Translations under genes and position numbers: made by a program
The notes under the pieces: generated by a model
The model's database searches: none
Told to the model about the DNA's origin: nothing
Seen by the model: the letters and a program-made list of their open reading frames with translations, nothing else
Source: Mucilaginibacter sp.
GTDB lineage: Bacteria; Bacteroidota; Bacteroidia; Sphingobacteriales; Sphingobacteriaceae
Assembly (NCBI GenBank): GCA_028287895.1
Contig: JAQBOV010000091.1
Span: 1 to 64,000, forward strand
Direction: 5' to 3'
DNA: 64,000 bases
In this document: positions 1 through 8,942 of the stretch, in pieces
Numbering within the stretch: position 1 is the stretch's first letter
Layout of the letters: each line of letters opens with the position of its first letter

Positions 1-675
1 GTAGTAGCCGAGATACCGGGTACCGATAAAAAATTAAAAGCCCAGGTAGTAATGATAGGCGGTCATCTGGACTCCTGGCATGCGGCTACCGGCGCAACTG
101 ATAATGGCGCGGGCAGTGCGGTGATGATGGAGGTGATGCGGATATTAAAAGCAATTGATTTTAAACCTAAACGTACCATACGTATTGCTTTATGGAGCTC
201 AGAAGAGCAGGGCTTGTTTGGCTCGCGGGGATATGTGCTTAATCACTTTGGCGACCCTAAAACTATGCTATTAAAACCAGAGCAGGCAAAAATATCAGCT
301 TATTACAACCTGGATAACGGTACGGGAAAAATACGCGGTATCTATTTGCAGGGAGATTCGGCAGCGGGACCTGTTTTCAAGCCATGGTTTGAACCATTTA
401 AGGATCTGGGCGCCGGCACTATTACCAGTAAAAATACAGGGGGCACTGATCATTTGTCATTTGATGCCGTCGGCATACCGGGCTTTCAGTTTATACAGGA
501 TGCGATGGACTATAGCACGCGGACACACCATAGTAACCAGGATACCTATGACCGCTTAAGTGAGGATGATCTGAAACAGGCTGCAATCATAGTAGCGTCG
601 TTCGTATATAATACCTCCCAACGACAGGAAATGATACCGCGGAAGGAGCTCCCTAAGGTGCTAAGTGCTAACTAA
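1..675 (+). CDS. M28 family zinc metallopeptidase, 5' end outside window
   Basis: The frame is open from base 1, so the gene starts upstream and only the C-terminal catalytic part is visible. M28 enzymes are co-catalytic di-zinc aminopeptidases or carboxypeptidases, usually exported in Bacteroidota. The first zinc-ligand segment reads [19 protein letters not shown] (His and Asp ligands), followed by the catalytic Glu pair in [10 protein letters not shown], an Asp ligand in YYNLDNGTG and a late His in the [10 protein letters not shown] segment. The stop at 673-675 is followed by a strong terminator. Two more M28 peptidases lie in the window (36444-37829 and 58564-59913). Substrate cannot be read from sequence. 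Confidence 0.9.
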   Translation, partial: VVAEIPGTDKKLKAQVVMIGGHLDSWHAATGATDNGAGSAVMMEVMRILKAIDFKPKRTIRIALWSSEEQGLFGSRGYVLNHFGDPKTMLLKPEQAKISAYYNLDNGTGKIRGIYLQGDSAAGPVFKPWFEPFKDLGAGTITSKNTGGTDHLSFDAVGIPGFQFIQDAMDYSTRTHHSNQDTYDRLSEDDLKQAAIIVASFVYNTSQRQEMIPRKELPKVLSAN

Positions 676-691
676 ATAAAGTTACGAAAGC

Positions 692-723
692 AAAAAACGC
701 CCATCCAGAACCGGGCGTTTTTT
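692..723 (+). terminator. Rho-independent terminator after the M28 gene
   Basis: An 11-bp perfect stem pairs AAAAAACGCCC (692-702) with GGGCGTTTTTT (713-723) across a 10-base loop. The T run makes it a classic intrinsic terminator 17 bases after the stop codon. Confidence 0.85.
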
Positions 724-734
724 GTTTTATAAAA

Positions 735-750
735 AACTAAAATTTTAGTT
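735..750. promoter_or_regulatory. Candidate BlaI operator, 16-bp perfect palindrome
   Basis: AACTAAAATTTTAGTT is a perfect palindrome 84 bases before the blaI start, and a further half-site TTTTAGTTT lies at 762-770. BlaI/MecI repressors bind AT-rich dyads in front of their own operon, so this is the likely autoregulatory site. The assignment is by position and symmetry only. Confidence 0.55.
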
Positions 751-833
751 GCGATTTGTTGTTTTAGTTTATAACTTAGAGTAACCAATCTGGGATAGGC
801 GCTGATATCCAATATCCAAAAGTTTTAAAAATC

Positions 834-1205
834 ATGGAAATAAAAGAATTAACCCGTGCAGAGGAGCAGATCATGCAGATGCTGTGGCTGCTAAAAAAAG
901 GTTTTGTAAAAGATGTGATCGATGCACTGCCGGAACCTAAGCCAGCTTATAATACGGTATCTACATTTATCCGTATCCTGGAAACAAAGGGCTTTGTTGA
1001 CCACACGGCTTTCGGGAAAAGTCATGAATATTTCCCGATCATCAGTAAAGAGCAATACCAGGGCTTTGCTACCGAGAAACTTTTAAGCGGGTATTTTGAT
1101 AATTCAGTGAAGCACATGTTTTCATTTTTTGTAAAAAAGGAGAAAATTGACCTTAAAGAGGCGGATGAGATCATGAAGCTGATTGAAAAACTTAAAGAAA
1201 AATAA
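834..1205 (+). CDS. BlaI/MecI/CopY family transcriptional repressor
   Basis: This 123-residue protein has the length and layout of BlaI/MecI repressors: an N-terminal winged helix (about residues 5-75, with LTRAEEQIMQMLW and the recognition-helix region PAYNTVSTFIRILETKGF) followed by a short helical dimerisation tail. Such repressors are inactivated by proteolysis triggered by a membrane M56 sensor. That partner begins 3 bases after this stop codon, so the two are almost certainly co-transcribed. In Bacteroidota these pairs are common and usually not tied to a beta-lactamase; none is seen here. A palindrome at 735-750 is the probable operator. Confidence 0.9.
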   Translation: MEIKELTRAEEQIMQMLWLLKKGFVKDVIDALPEPKPAYNTVSTFIRILETKGFVDHTAFGKSHEYFPIISKEQYQGFATEKLLSGYFDNSVKHMFSFFVKKEKIDLKEADEIMKLIEKLKEK

Positions 1206-1208
1206 GAT

Positions 1209-2861
1209 ATGGGCTGGTGGCAATATTTATTACTAGTAAATATATACCTGGTATTATTTTACGGGTTTTATACTTTATTGCTTCGCCGGGAAACTTTTTT
1301 TCATCTTAACCGCATTTATCTTGTAACATCAGCTTTGCTGTCTTTTTTTATCCCTGTAATACATTCCGGCTGGGTTAAAAATTTGTTTATCACCCAGCAG
1401 GTACAGCATACCTTATCGGTATATGCCAGCCCGATGATAGTCTATCAATATAAGCCTGGCGGAGACCAGCATATCACCATAGGGCAAATCACAGTAGTTA
1501 TTTACGCTATAGGGGCAGGTATATTGATGGCGAAATTCATATGGCAATTAATATCCCTTAAAAGGATCATTGACCGGCCGGAAGCAATTGGCGCCTTTTC
1601 ATTTTTTAAAAGTATCCGCCTGGGTACAAATTTAGACAAACAAGGCGTAATCGCCGCTCATGAACAGGTGCATGCCCGGCAATGGCATTCGGCAGATGTG
1701 CTGCTGATAGAGCTCATAGCCATTATTAACTGGTTTAATCCGGTAGTGTATTTTTACCGGTTTGGGATAAAGCATATCCATGAGTTTATCGCCGACCGGC
1801 AGGCATTAAAAAAAGGAATGGATAAAGCCGAATACGCCTTATTATTGCTGAGTCAAACTTTCCGGGCGCCGGCCCATCAGCTGGTAAATCCATTTTTTAA
1901 TCATAGCCTGCTCAAGCAGCGAATTGTCATGCTTCAAAAGAGTCATTCTCAGCGTGTAGCATTATTAAAATATGGACTTTCAGCGCCCCTGTTTATTTTA
2001 ATGCTGATATTATCAGCCGCTACGATAAGTAAAAGCACCACTGTTAACCTGCTCAGTAAAAAAGCCGGGGAAGTTTTTTTAATACCAGCGATCCGGGATA
2101 ACTCATCGGTTGAACCGGTGCCGGGACAAGGCGTAAAGGCGAATAAAACAGTAATAAAAACCAATCACCATGCATCTGTTTCCGTAAACAACCCAAAGGA
2201 TGATCCTATTTTTGTCACCGTAGAAAAAGAGCCCGAGTTTAAGGGCGGAATATCCGGGTTCTATCGTTTTTTGAGCAGAAATATAGCCTATCCCGACGCT
2301 ATGCTCAAAAAGAATGTTCAGGGTAAAGTATTTATTTCCCTGACCGTTGAAAAAGACGGGTCGCTTTCTGATATAAGGCCGGTAAGGGATATTGGTTTTG
2401 GGGCCGCAGGCGAAGCAATACGCGTCTTAAAATTATCGCCGAAATGGGAACCGGGCTATCAAAACGGCCAGCGGGTCAGGGTGAGGTATACCCTTCCGAT
2501 CAGTTTTGCCATTGTAAATACCCTTCCTGTAAAAGATACCCTGCCTGGGGCTGCAATTAACGATAAGAGGATGTCCGACCCTTCTGATAAGCCTTTTTAC
2601 CCCAAAACAAGGGACACCAGCCAAAGCCCGGGAACCACGCTGATCGGTTTAGACACCCAAATGAACCCGCTTTACGTTTTGGATGGTAAGGAAGTGGCAA
2701 ACCTGAACAATATAAATTCTGAAAACATTGAGTCGGTAACCGTACTAAAACAAAGATCTGAACAGGGCCTGTATGTTGCATTATATGGCAAAAAAGCGTT
2801 AAATGGAGTAGTAGTTATTAAAACAAAAAACACCGTTCAAAAACAGCTGCCGGCTCATTAG
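1209..2861 (+). CDS. M56 (BlaR1/MecR1-like) membrane peptidase with TonB C-terminal and plug-like modules
   Basis: The 550-residue protein starts with several membrane helices (first about 5-25, then 36-52 and 92-118). The M56 zinc motif HEQVH is at residues 151-155, with a downstream Glu in HEFIAD near 192. A further membrane helix lies near 250-270. From about residue 335 to 430 comes a TonB C-terminal-like domain (KEPEFKGGISGFYRFLSRNI, then YPDAMLKKNVQGKV). The last 70 residues resemble the plug start of SusC-type receptors (PLYVLDGKEV, then ALYGKKALNGVVVIKTK). It is coupled to blaI. The family role is sensing and repressor cleavage; the role of the TonB and plug-like parts is not known to me and may be periplasmic sensing of receptor status. 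Confidence 0.85.
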   Translation: MGWWQYLLLVNIYLVLFYGFYTLLLRRETFFHLNRIYLVTSALLSFFIPVIHSGWVKNLFITQQVQHTLSVYASPMIVYQYKPGGDQHITIGQITVVIYAIGAGILMAKFIWQLISLKRIIDRPEAIGAFSFFKSIRLGTNLDKQGVIAAHEQVHARQWHSADVLLIELIAIINWFNPVVYFYRFGIKHIHEFIADRQALKKGMDKAEYALLLLSQTFRAPAHQLVNPFFNHSLLKQRIVMLQKSHSQRVALLKYGLSAPLFILMLILSAATISKSTTVNLLSKKAGEVFLIPAIRDNSSVEPVPGQGVKANKTVIKTNHHASVSVNNPKDDPIFVTVEKEPEFKGGISGFYRFLSRNIAYPDAMLKKNVQGKVFISLTVEKDGSLSDIRPVRDIGFGAAGEAIRVLKLSPKWEPGYQNGQRVRVRYTLPISFAIVNTLPVKDTLPGAAINDKRMSDPSDKPFYPKTRDTSQSPGTTLIGLDTQMNPLYVLDGKEVANLNNINSENIESVTVLKQRSEQGLYVALYGKKALNGVVVIKTKNTVQKQLPAH

Positions 2862-2946
2862 CCCGCCTTATCCTATTTTCTTTGTTGGATGAAAATTTTT
2901 GTTGGTGAATGTTTCTTTATATTTATATCATTAAACCCTCAATCAG

Positions 2947-3357
2947 ATGAACTGGAAACTCATTTTTCAACTATCGGTCTTTGGATTGATCATGGCTTTT
3001 GCTACGGTATTTCTTATTCCCGAAATGATTGAACCCTGCTTTTGGCTGGCCATCTTTCTGTTTTGCGCTTATGTCATTGCTCAGCGGGTTGCGGGCAGAT
3101 ATTTTCTGCATGGTTTTTTTGTGAGCCTGGTTAATGGTATTTGGATTACAGCCGCTCATATCGTATTTTACAGTACCTATATTGCCCATCATCCAAATGT
3201 GACGAAAATGGCAGAGCAACACCCTTTTTTACCCGGACATCCACGATTGGCAATGCTGATCATGGGCCCGGTTTTGGCAGCAGCATTTGGCTTGATACTG
3301 GGCCTTTTTTCTTTTATTGCCTCATTAATTGTTAAAAGAAGAGTTGCGGTCCAATAA
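2947..3357 (+). CDS. Hypothetical four-helix membrane protein
   Basis: The 136-residue protein is strongly hydrophobic with about four predicted membrane segments (about residues 5-22, 28-46, 52-75 and 98-126), with a short polar loop containing HHPNVTKMAEQHPF between the third and fourth. I do not recognise a named family. It is preceded by an 85-base gap after the M56 gene and followed by a weak hairpin, so it may be a single-gene unit or the last gene of the blaI operon. Confidence 0.75.
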   Translation: MNWKLIFQLSVFGLIMAFATVFLIPEMIEPCFWLAIFLFCAYVIAQRVAGRYFLHGFFVSLVNGIWITAAHIVFYSTYIAHHPNVTKMAEQHPFLPGHPRLAMLIMGPVLAAAFGLILGLFSFIASLIVKRRVAVQ

Positions 3358-3385
3358 GATAGGATCTGTGATCTGATGATAAGTA

Positions 3386-3416
3386 GCTATCTGCTGACAC
3401 GTGGATAGCCCTTTTT
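3386..3416 (+). terminator. Weak intrinsic terminator after the membrane protein
   Basis: GCTATC (3386-3391) pairs with GATAGC (3404-3409) across a 12-base loop and is followed by CCTTTTT. The stem is short, so termination strength is uncertain. Confidence 0.4.
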
Positions 3417-3438
3417 ATTGTAAAGCTTTTAATTTGAA

Positions 3439-3469
3439 TTTGTAAACTTTAGAATAAACATTAGTTTTG
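3439..3469 (+). promoter_or_regulatory. Bacteroidota-type promoter for the SPW-repeat gene
   Basis: TTTG at 3439-3442 (-33) and TAGTTTTG at 3462-3469 (-7, consensus TAnnTTTG) are separated by 19 bases, matching the Bacteroidota sigma factor consensus. The start codon is 20 bases further on. Confidence 0.7.
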
Positions 3470-3489
3470 CACCATCAACACATATAGGA

Positions 3490-3936
3490 ATGAAACCATT
3501 CATATCAACATCATTATTCGGACTTTTAAATTACGTGGTGGCTATATCTTTAATGGCCTCACCCTGGCTGTTTGGCTTTTATCATGGCGCAGCGTTCTTT
3601 TTGCCTTTGATTTTCGGATGGCTTCAACTGATCATGGCAATTTTCAGCGATAACAAATTTGGTTTTGTCAAGCAATTCCCTGTGCCAATGCATTGCTTTA
3701 TTGATGTGATAGGTGGATCCTTTTTAATGGCATCACCTTTTGTATATGGTTATATATCACATGTGGATGGTCATCCATCACATATAGCGTGGCCTCAGTT
3801 ACTTTTGGGCGGGTTTGTATTTTTCATGGGCGTATTCACCCGAAAATCGCCGTTCACTGATGAGCCTCAGCATGTGTTTAAAGACGGTTTGCTCAACAAT
3901 GTTTCTGATATGGATGAGCCAATGGTGCATAATTAA
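3490..3936 (+). CDS. SPW-repeat integral membrane protein
   Basis: This 148-residue protein contains two copies of the SPW-type signature, SLMASPWLFGFY near residue 20 and SFLMASPFVYGY near residue 78, each inside a membrane helix pair. The layout of four helices with internal duplication fits the SPW-repeat family, whose function is unknown. It has its own promoter (3439-3469) and a terminator directly after it. The C-terminus from about residue 120 is polar and probably cytoplasmic. Confidence 0.75.
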   Translation: MKPFISTSLFGLLNYVVAISLMASPWLFGFYHGAAFFLPLIFGWLQLIMAIFSDNKFGFVKQFPVPMHCFIDVIGGSFLMASPFVYGYISHVDGHPSHIAWPQLLLGGFVFFMGVFTRKSPFTDEPQHVFKDGLLNNVSDMDEPMVHN

Positions 3937-3953
3937 TAGTTACCTCCTGAAAT

Positions 3954-3994
3954 AAAAAAAAGCAGATATCTCTCCTGGAGACATCTGCTTTTTT
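3954..3994. terminator. Bidirectional terminator between convergent genes
   Basis: AGCAGAT (3961-3967) pairs with ATCTGCT (3983-3989), with inner TCTCC/GGAGA pairing. An A run precedes it and a T run follows, so it can end transcription from both the SPW gene and the minus-strand gene at 4027. Confidence 0.85.
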
Positions 3995-4026
3995 AGTTTA
4001 GAAACATTTCCACGAAGAATGCCCGG

Positions 4027-4344
4027 CTAACGGTGCATTTTTGGATTAAAAGCAATCAGGTGTCTTACATTCTTATGGACCGTTGAATTGGCATCAAAGC
4101 CATATTCTTCCTTATTTAGCGGAAGCGTTAATTTATCTTTAACCAATTTCAGAAATTCAAATAAAACTTCCTGTGCCGGATGGGCTGAAATGGTAGGATA
4201 ATATTCTTTCTCAATTTTGGTCTTTTCTACATCGGTAACCAAACTAAATTGCCAGCCTTCCTGGTTATTGAAACCAAATTCACTTGCACAATTCTTCAGG
4301 TCATAGACATATTCCCTTGCCTGGGATTCTATTGTTTTGCTCAT
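4027..4344 (-). CDS. Hypothetical 105-residue soluble protein
   Basis: The protein is charged and without membrane segments or a signal peptide. It contains AREYVYDLKNCASEFGFNN near the N-terminus and an alternating hydrophobic pattern suggesting a small alpha/beta fold. I do not recognise the family. A lysine-rich 44-residue frame ends 5 bases upstream and is probably its operon partner. Downstream it ends at the bidirectional terminator 3954-3994. Confidence 0.6.
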   Translation of the reverse strand: MSKTIESQAREYVYDLKNCASEFGFNNQEGWQFSLVTDVEKTKIEKEYYPTISAHPAQEVLFEFLKLVKDKLTLPLNKEEYGFDANSTVHKNVRHLIAFNPKMHR

Positions 4345-4349
4345 ACTTG

Positions 4350-4484
4350 TTATTTTTTCTTGACCGGTATGATGTCTGATTTGGATACCGAGGATTTTCC
4401 GGCCTGGTAATCGGATGGCGCTTTTTTGCCAAGCGGGTTAGCCGGTTTCTTTTTATCTTTTATCATTTGTCTGTCCTTGCTCAT
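4350..4484 (-). CDS. Small lysine-rich protein, 44 residues
   Basis: A complete ATG-to-TAA frame below usual length cut-offs. The product starts MSKDRQMIKDKKKPANPLGK and continues with APSDYQAGKSSVSKSD, ending PVKKK. Eleven or so lysines and no hydrophobic stretch suggest a disordered, possibly nucleic-acid-binding protein. It sits 5 bases upstream of the 105-residue gene on the same strand, which supports real co-expression. Function unknown. Confidence 0.55.
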   Translation of the reverse strand: MSKDRQMIKDKKKPANPLGKKAPSDYQAGKSSVSKSDIIPVKKK

Positions 4485-4737
4485 GATCGTATTATTTTAA
4501 TGTTTTATAATAATGGTTTAAACTTTAGGTTGAACAAAATAAAGTTTAACGCAGCCGTTTTTAGAAGGTAAAAAAAGGATTACTGCAGAAGAAGTGAGCA
4601 GCAGGCCTTTACAGATTATATTGTCGATTTTACGAAAGGTAAGGTTTTAATACCGAATAGAAGCATTTGGCGGGAATATATTTTTTTGAGCAGATGCTTT
4701 TGCGGGCAGGCAGACAGGGCAAGCATGTTATTTTACC
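4485..4737. other. Noncoding interval before the DinB terminator
   Basis: About 250 bases (310 with the hairpin that follows) without a convincing reading frame. The part next to 4485 should hold the promoter of the small minus-strand genes; no clean TAnnTTTG box was seen on the minus strand. Confidence 0.5.
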
Positions 4738-4775
4738 TATAAAAGGGATTGTTTTGCCAGACAATCCCTTTTATA
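4738..4775 (-). terminator. Intrinsic terminator of the DinB-like gene
   Basis: A perfect 15-bp stem pairs 4738-4752 with 4761-4775 (core AAAAGGGATTGT / ACAATCCCTTTT) across an 8-base loop. It begins 19 bases after the minus-strand stop at 4795. Confidence 0.8.
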
Positions 4776-4794
4776 TATTTCTATATATTTTTGT

Positions 4795-5322
4795 TTAGAA
4801 TAATTTCTCAGCAGGCGGTGTTACCCCTTTTAAGCGAAGATAAGCAACTGTTTGCCCGCGGTGATGAGTTTGGTGTTCAAATGCTTTGCTGATAACCGTA
4901 GCTTTTGTTAGCTCCTGACCGGCAAACTTCATGGATTCCTGCAACTGGGCAGGCGTTATACCCTGGATGGCGCTAATTACGAAATCGTAACTGTCCATCA
5001 CCGCTTTGGTGGTGGCTTCTTTAGTTTGGGGGATTGTTTTTTCTGCGGATACTTTTCCAAGAGGATTTGCTTTACCGGAGGCAGCGCCAAGAAATCCATA
5101 ATTACCATCAGCCAGGTGCAGCATCTGGCCCGCAAATGAGCGCATTTCAGGTGTTGGTTTAAAGCTGTAGCCATTTTCAGGCATAGCATCGAGGTATTCT
5201 TTGGTATAGGCTTTGGCTCGTTGCCAGTCGGCAAGCATCTGGGCATTGCTCACCTGGGCATACGCGGATGCGCAAGTGAAAACAGTCACCAGTAAAGTAA
5301 ACAGTATGGTTAATCGTTTCAT
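4795..5322 (-). CDS. Secreted DinB-family protein
   Basis: The 175-residue protein has an N-terminal signal peptide (MKRLTILFTLLVTVFTCASA with cleavage near AYAQ, residue 23). The rest is a four-helix DinB/YfiT-type bundle with the expected metal-binding histidines: one in QMLHLADGN near residue 68 and a pair in FEHQTHHRGQTVAYLR near residues 149-153. DinB-like proteins bind a divalent metal and some act as thiol-dependent transferases; an exported copy is less usual but common in Bacteroidota. It is a single-gene unit with its own terminator. The biochemical activity is not predictable. Confidence 0.85.
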   Translation of the reverse strand: MKRLTILFTLLVTVFTCASAYAQVSNAQMLADWQRAKAYTKEYLDAMPENGYSFKPTPEMRSFAGQMLHLADGNYGFLGAASGKANPLGKVSAEKTIPQTKEATTKAVMDSYDFVISAIQGITPAQLQESMKFAGQELTKATVISKAFEHQTHHRGQTVAYLRLKGVTPPAEKLF

Positions 5323-5434
5323 AATTAATTTTGGTTTTAGTGGTTTTGATTTAAGCTAAGTTATTAAATATATCCCTTAAAACACTTAAACTATCCGAAA
5401 AGTGATTTAAGCCCATATATCAGTCTGTCTCCAT

Positions 5435-5462
5435 AAAAAAGCCCCGGCATCATGCCAGGGCT
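5435..5462 (-). terminator. Intrinsic terminator of nrdJ
   Basis: AGCCC(C)GGCAT (5440-5450) pairs with ATGCC(A)GGGCT (5452-5462). Read on the minus strand it is followed by six T, about 100 bases after the nrdJ stop. Confidence 0.8.
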
Positions 5463-5560
5463 CACACACATTAACTATATAAAACTGAACTTGCTAGTCA
5501 ACTTTATGGATCGCTTGTAATTAAAAGTTTCAGGTGCCTTTTGCCTTTATTCCTTCACTT

Positions 5561-8500
5561 CTAGGAGCAACCCATCGAGTTACCGCAGTTTAAACATTTA
5601 TAGCAGGTGCCTGAACGCACGGTCGTATGCCCGCACACATTGCATGATGGCGCATCGCTTTGCACGCCCATGCTTAGGTCAACGCTCATGCCTTGTTTCT
5701 TGCTGCCGGTATTCGCTGATACTTTTTCGGGAGCAGGCTGATAAACATTGCTGGTATCAGGGTTGGTGTCTTCATCCTCCATTTGCGGGTTGCCTATAAC
5801 ACCTTTTTGTTCGGTTATCACATGCACCAGGTCAGTACGGTCAAGGTACTCGTAACCCAGCATTCTGAAGATATAGTCGATAATTGAAGTAGCGCTCTTG
5901 ATGTTTGCATGACCAACTACCATACCGGCCGGCTCAAAGCGCGTGAAAGTAAATTTCTCCACATATTCTTCCAGCGGTACGCCATATTGTAAACCCACCG
6001 AAACGGCAATGGCAAAGCAGTTCATCAGCGAGCGGAAGGTTGCACCCTCTTTGTGCATATCCACAAAAATCTCGCCCAGTGTTCCATCTTCATACTCACC
6101 TGTGCGCACAAATACGGTTTGTCCGTCGATGCTGGCTTTTTGGGTATAGCCTCTGCGTTTGTAAGGCAAACTCTTTTTTTGTACTACGCGCGATAACTGA
6201 CGCATGAAATTGGTGTCTTTTGATTTTTCCATGATGGCCACCGCTGCTTCCAATACCTGTTCAGGGGTAAGGTCGCTTAATTTAACGTTGGCTGCTTCGC
6301 CTAAAACTTCTTCAACAGAATCCAGTTTATCATCCGCATCTTCTTTCTTGTCAGATTTGGTTGATAAAGGCTGGGAAAGTTTGCAACCATCGCGATAAAG
6401 CGCATTGGCTTTCAGCCCCAAAGTCCATGAAAGCTCGTAGCAGTCTTTTATTTCTTCAACCTTAGCCTCATTTGGCAGGTTGATAGTTTTTGAAATAGCG
6501 CCCGACAGGAACGGTTGTGCTGCTGCCATCATTTTGATGTGGCCGTGAGCATGGATATAACGTTCGCCTTTGGCGCCGCATTTGTTAGCACAATCAAATA
6601 TCGGGTAATGTTCAGGTTTTAGATATTGGGCACCTTCAATGGTCATCGTACCGCAGATGTATTCGTTAGCTTCAGCAATTTGTTTTCTGGTGAACCCTAA
6701 AGAACGCAATACATTAAAATCAGGTGCATTATATTGCTCGGCAGTTAATCCCAAACGTTTCAGGCAATCTTCGCCCAATGACCAGATGTTGAACGCAAAG
6801 CTGATCTCGAATGCAGATACCAGGCCTTTATCCAGTTTCTCCAGTTCATCATTCGTGAAGCCTTTTGCTTTAAGCGTATCCACATTAATATGCGGCGCAC
6901 CTTTTAAAGTGGCTGCTCCTTTTGCATAATTTACAATTGCGGTCACTTCATGCTCCTTGTAACCCAGGTTTTTCAATGCTTCAGGTACCGCCTGGTTGAT
7001 GATCTTGAAATAACCGCCACCCGATAATTTTTTGAATTTAACCAATGCAAAATCTGGCTCGATGCCGGTAGTATCGCAATCCATTACCAAACCGATTGTG
7101 CCCGTTGGCGCAATAACGGTGGTTTGTGCATTGCGGTAGCCATATTGTTCGCCCATTTCAACAGCTTTGTCCCATGCATTGCATGCTGCCGAAAGTAAAT
7201 AGTCCGGGCAATATTTTTGGTCGATGCCGGGAGGATGGATCTCCAGGTTTTCGTAGTTCTCAGTAGAGTTATACGCTGCATAGCGGTGGTTGCGCATTAC
7301 ACGCAGCATGTGTTTTTTATTTTCCTCGTACCTGCGGAACGGGCCTAATTCGCGGGCAAGCTCGGCCGATGTAGCATAAGCGGTACCGGTCATGATGGCC
7401 GTAATGGCACCACCGATGGCACGTGCTTTATCACTATCATAAGGGATCCCGTTCACCATTAAGGCTGAACCTAGGTTTGCATAGCCTAAACCAAGCGTGC
7501 GATAGTCATATGAAAGCTGTGCAACCTCTTTCGAGGGGAATTGCGCCATTAATACGGATATTTCCAACACGATGGTCCATACCCGGCAAGAATGTTCAAA
7601 GCCCCTTACGTCAAAAGTGCGTGTTTGTTCGTCAAAGAAATGGGCAAGATTAATAGATGCCAGGTTACATGCGGTATTATCCAGGAACATGTACTCGGAG
7701 CATGGATTAGAGGCATTAATGCGGCCGCCTTCAGGACAGGTATGCCATTCGTTGATCGTGCTGTCATACTGTATGCCCGGATCGGCACATGCCCATGCCG
7801 CAAAAGCGATATCATCCCATAACTTTTGTGAGGATATTGATTTTACAGTCTTACCATTCATCCGGCCGATAAGATCCCAGTCTTTGCCCGCTTTAAGGGC
7901 ATGAAAGAAGTGGTTAGGAACCCGTACCGAGTTATTCGAGTTCTGGCCGGATACGGTGCGGTAAGCTTCACCTTCGTAGTCTGATGAATAACCAGCAGCG
8001 ATTAGTGCAGCAACTTTTTTCTCTTCTTCCACTTTCCAGTTTACAAAACCTTCGATTTCAGGATGATCGAGATCCAGGCAAACCATTTTGGCTGCTCTTC
8101 GTGTAGTACCGCCTGATTTGATGGCACCTGCCGCACGGTCGCCTATTTTAAGGAACGACATCAAACCTGATGAATATCCGCCGCCGGATAATTTTTCGCT
8201 CTCACCACGTATTTTGGAGAAGTTGGTGCCTACACCTGAACCATATTTAAAAATGCGTGCCTCACGAACCCAAAGATCCATGATACCGCCTTCATTAACC
8301 AGGTCGTCTTCTACGGATAAAATAAAGCAGGCATGCGGCTGCGGACGCTCGTACGCAGACGTCGATTTGCTTAATACTTCGGTAATGGGGTCCACAAAAT
8401 AATGTCCCTGCGGCTTTCCGGTAATACCGTATGAAGTATGTAAACCGGTATTGAACCATTGTGGCGAGTTTGGCGCTGCCAGCTGACCAACAATAGTATA

Positions 8501-8887
8501 AACTATTTCATCATAAAATATTTCGGCATCCTTTGTTGAAGCGAAATAGCCATAACGCGTACCCCAGTCTTTCCAGCAATTAGCCATACGGTGGGCAACC
8601 TGCTTAATGCTTTTTTCAGAACCTGTTGAACCATCGGGCTGCGGAACCATTGCCTTGCGGAAATACTTTTGGGCCAGAATATCAGTTGCTACCTGCGACC
8701 AGGAAGCCGGCACTTCAACGTCGTTCATTTCAAATACAGCATCACCCGACGGGTTGCGTATCACTGAAGAGCGCTTTTCGTATTTGAACAGGTCATATAC
8801 GTTTTTTCCCTCTTTGCTAAAGTATCTGTCGATCTTTAGGCCTTTGCCGCCCGGAGCGGTTGCTTTTTTTGAAATGTTTTTGCCCAT
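5561..8887 (-). CDS. nrdJ: Adenosylcobalamin-dependent (class II) ribonucleotide reductase
   Basis: This 1108-residue enzyme reduces ribonucleotides to deoxyribonucleotides using a B12-derived radical, independent of oxygen. Visible landmarks are SPQWFNTGLH (141-150), Cys187 in HACFILS, the catalytic NPCSE motif at 394-398 with Asn394, Cys396 and Glu398, and Cys407 in TACNLAS as the second redox cysteine. APTGTIGLVMDCDTTGIEPD binds substrate phosphate. A TSCPD-type domain follows near residues 940-1030, and the C-terminus carries two CxxC pairs (CNVCGH and CYKCLNCG) forming a zinc-ribbon-like tail that probably shuttles electrons. No class I nrdAB genes are in the window. A -7 box lies at 8943-8950 and a long inverted repeat upstream of it. 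Confidence 0.97.
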   Translation of the reverse strand: MGKNISKKATAPGGKGLKIDRYFSKEGKNVYDLFKYEKRSSVIRNPSGDAVFEMNDVEVPASWSQVATDILAQKYFRKAMVPQPDGSTGSEKSIKQVAHRMANCWKDWGTRYGYFASTKDAEIFYDEIVYTIVGQLAAPNSPQWFNTGLHTSYGITGKPQGHYFVDPITEVLSKSTSAYERPQPHACFILSVEDDLVNEGGIMDLWVREARIFKYGSGVGTNFSKIRGESEKLSGGGYSSGLMSFLKIGDRAAGAIKSGGTTRRAAKMVCLDLDHPEIEGFVNWKVEEEKKVAALIAAGYSSDYEGEAYRTVSGQNSNNSVRVPNHFFHALKAGKDWDLIGRMNGKTVKSISSQKLWDDIAFAAWACADPGIQYDSTINEWHTCPEGGRINASNPCSEYMFLDNTACNLASINLAHFFDEQTRTFDVRGFEHSCRVWTIVLEISVLMAQFPSKEVAQLSYDYRTLGLGYANLGSALMVNGIPYDSDKARAIGGAITAIMTGTAYATSAELARELGPFRRYEENKKHMLRVMRNHRYAAYNSTENYENLEIHPPGIDQKYCPDYLLSAACNAWDKAVEMGEQYGYRNAQTTVIAPTGTIGLVMDCDTTGIEPDFALVKFKKLSGGGYFKIINQAVPEALKNLGYKEHEVTAIVNYAKGAATLKGAPHINVDTLKAKGFTNDELEKLDKGLVSAFEISFAFNIWSLGEDCLKRLGLTAEQYNAPDFNVLRSLGFTRKQIAEANEYICGTMTIEGAQYLKPEHYPIFDCANKCGAKGERYIHAHGHIKMMAAAQPFLSGAISKTINLPNEAKVEEIKDCYELSWTLGLKANALYRDGCKLSQPLSTKSDKKEDADDKLDSVEEVLGEAANVKLSDLTPEQVLEAAVAIMEKSKDTNFMRQLSRVVQKKSLPYKRRGYTQKASIDGQTVFVRTGEYEDGTLGEIFVDMHKEGATFRSLMNCFAIAVSVGLQYGVPLEEYVEKFTFTRFEPAGMVVGHANIKSATSIIDYIFRMLGYEYLDRTDLVHVITEQKGVIGNPQMEDEDTNPDTSNVYQPAPEKVSANTGSKKQGMSVDLSMGVQSDAPSCNVCGHTTVRSGTCYKCLNCGNSMGCS

Positions 8888-8942
8888 ATCTGTATGTCTA
8901 ATAAGTTATTATAATGTTAAAAAATCCCTAGGGGTTTTTAAC

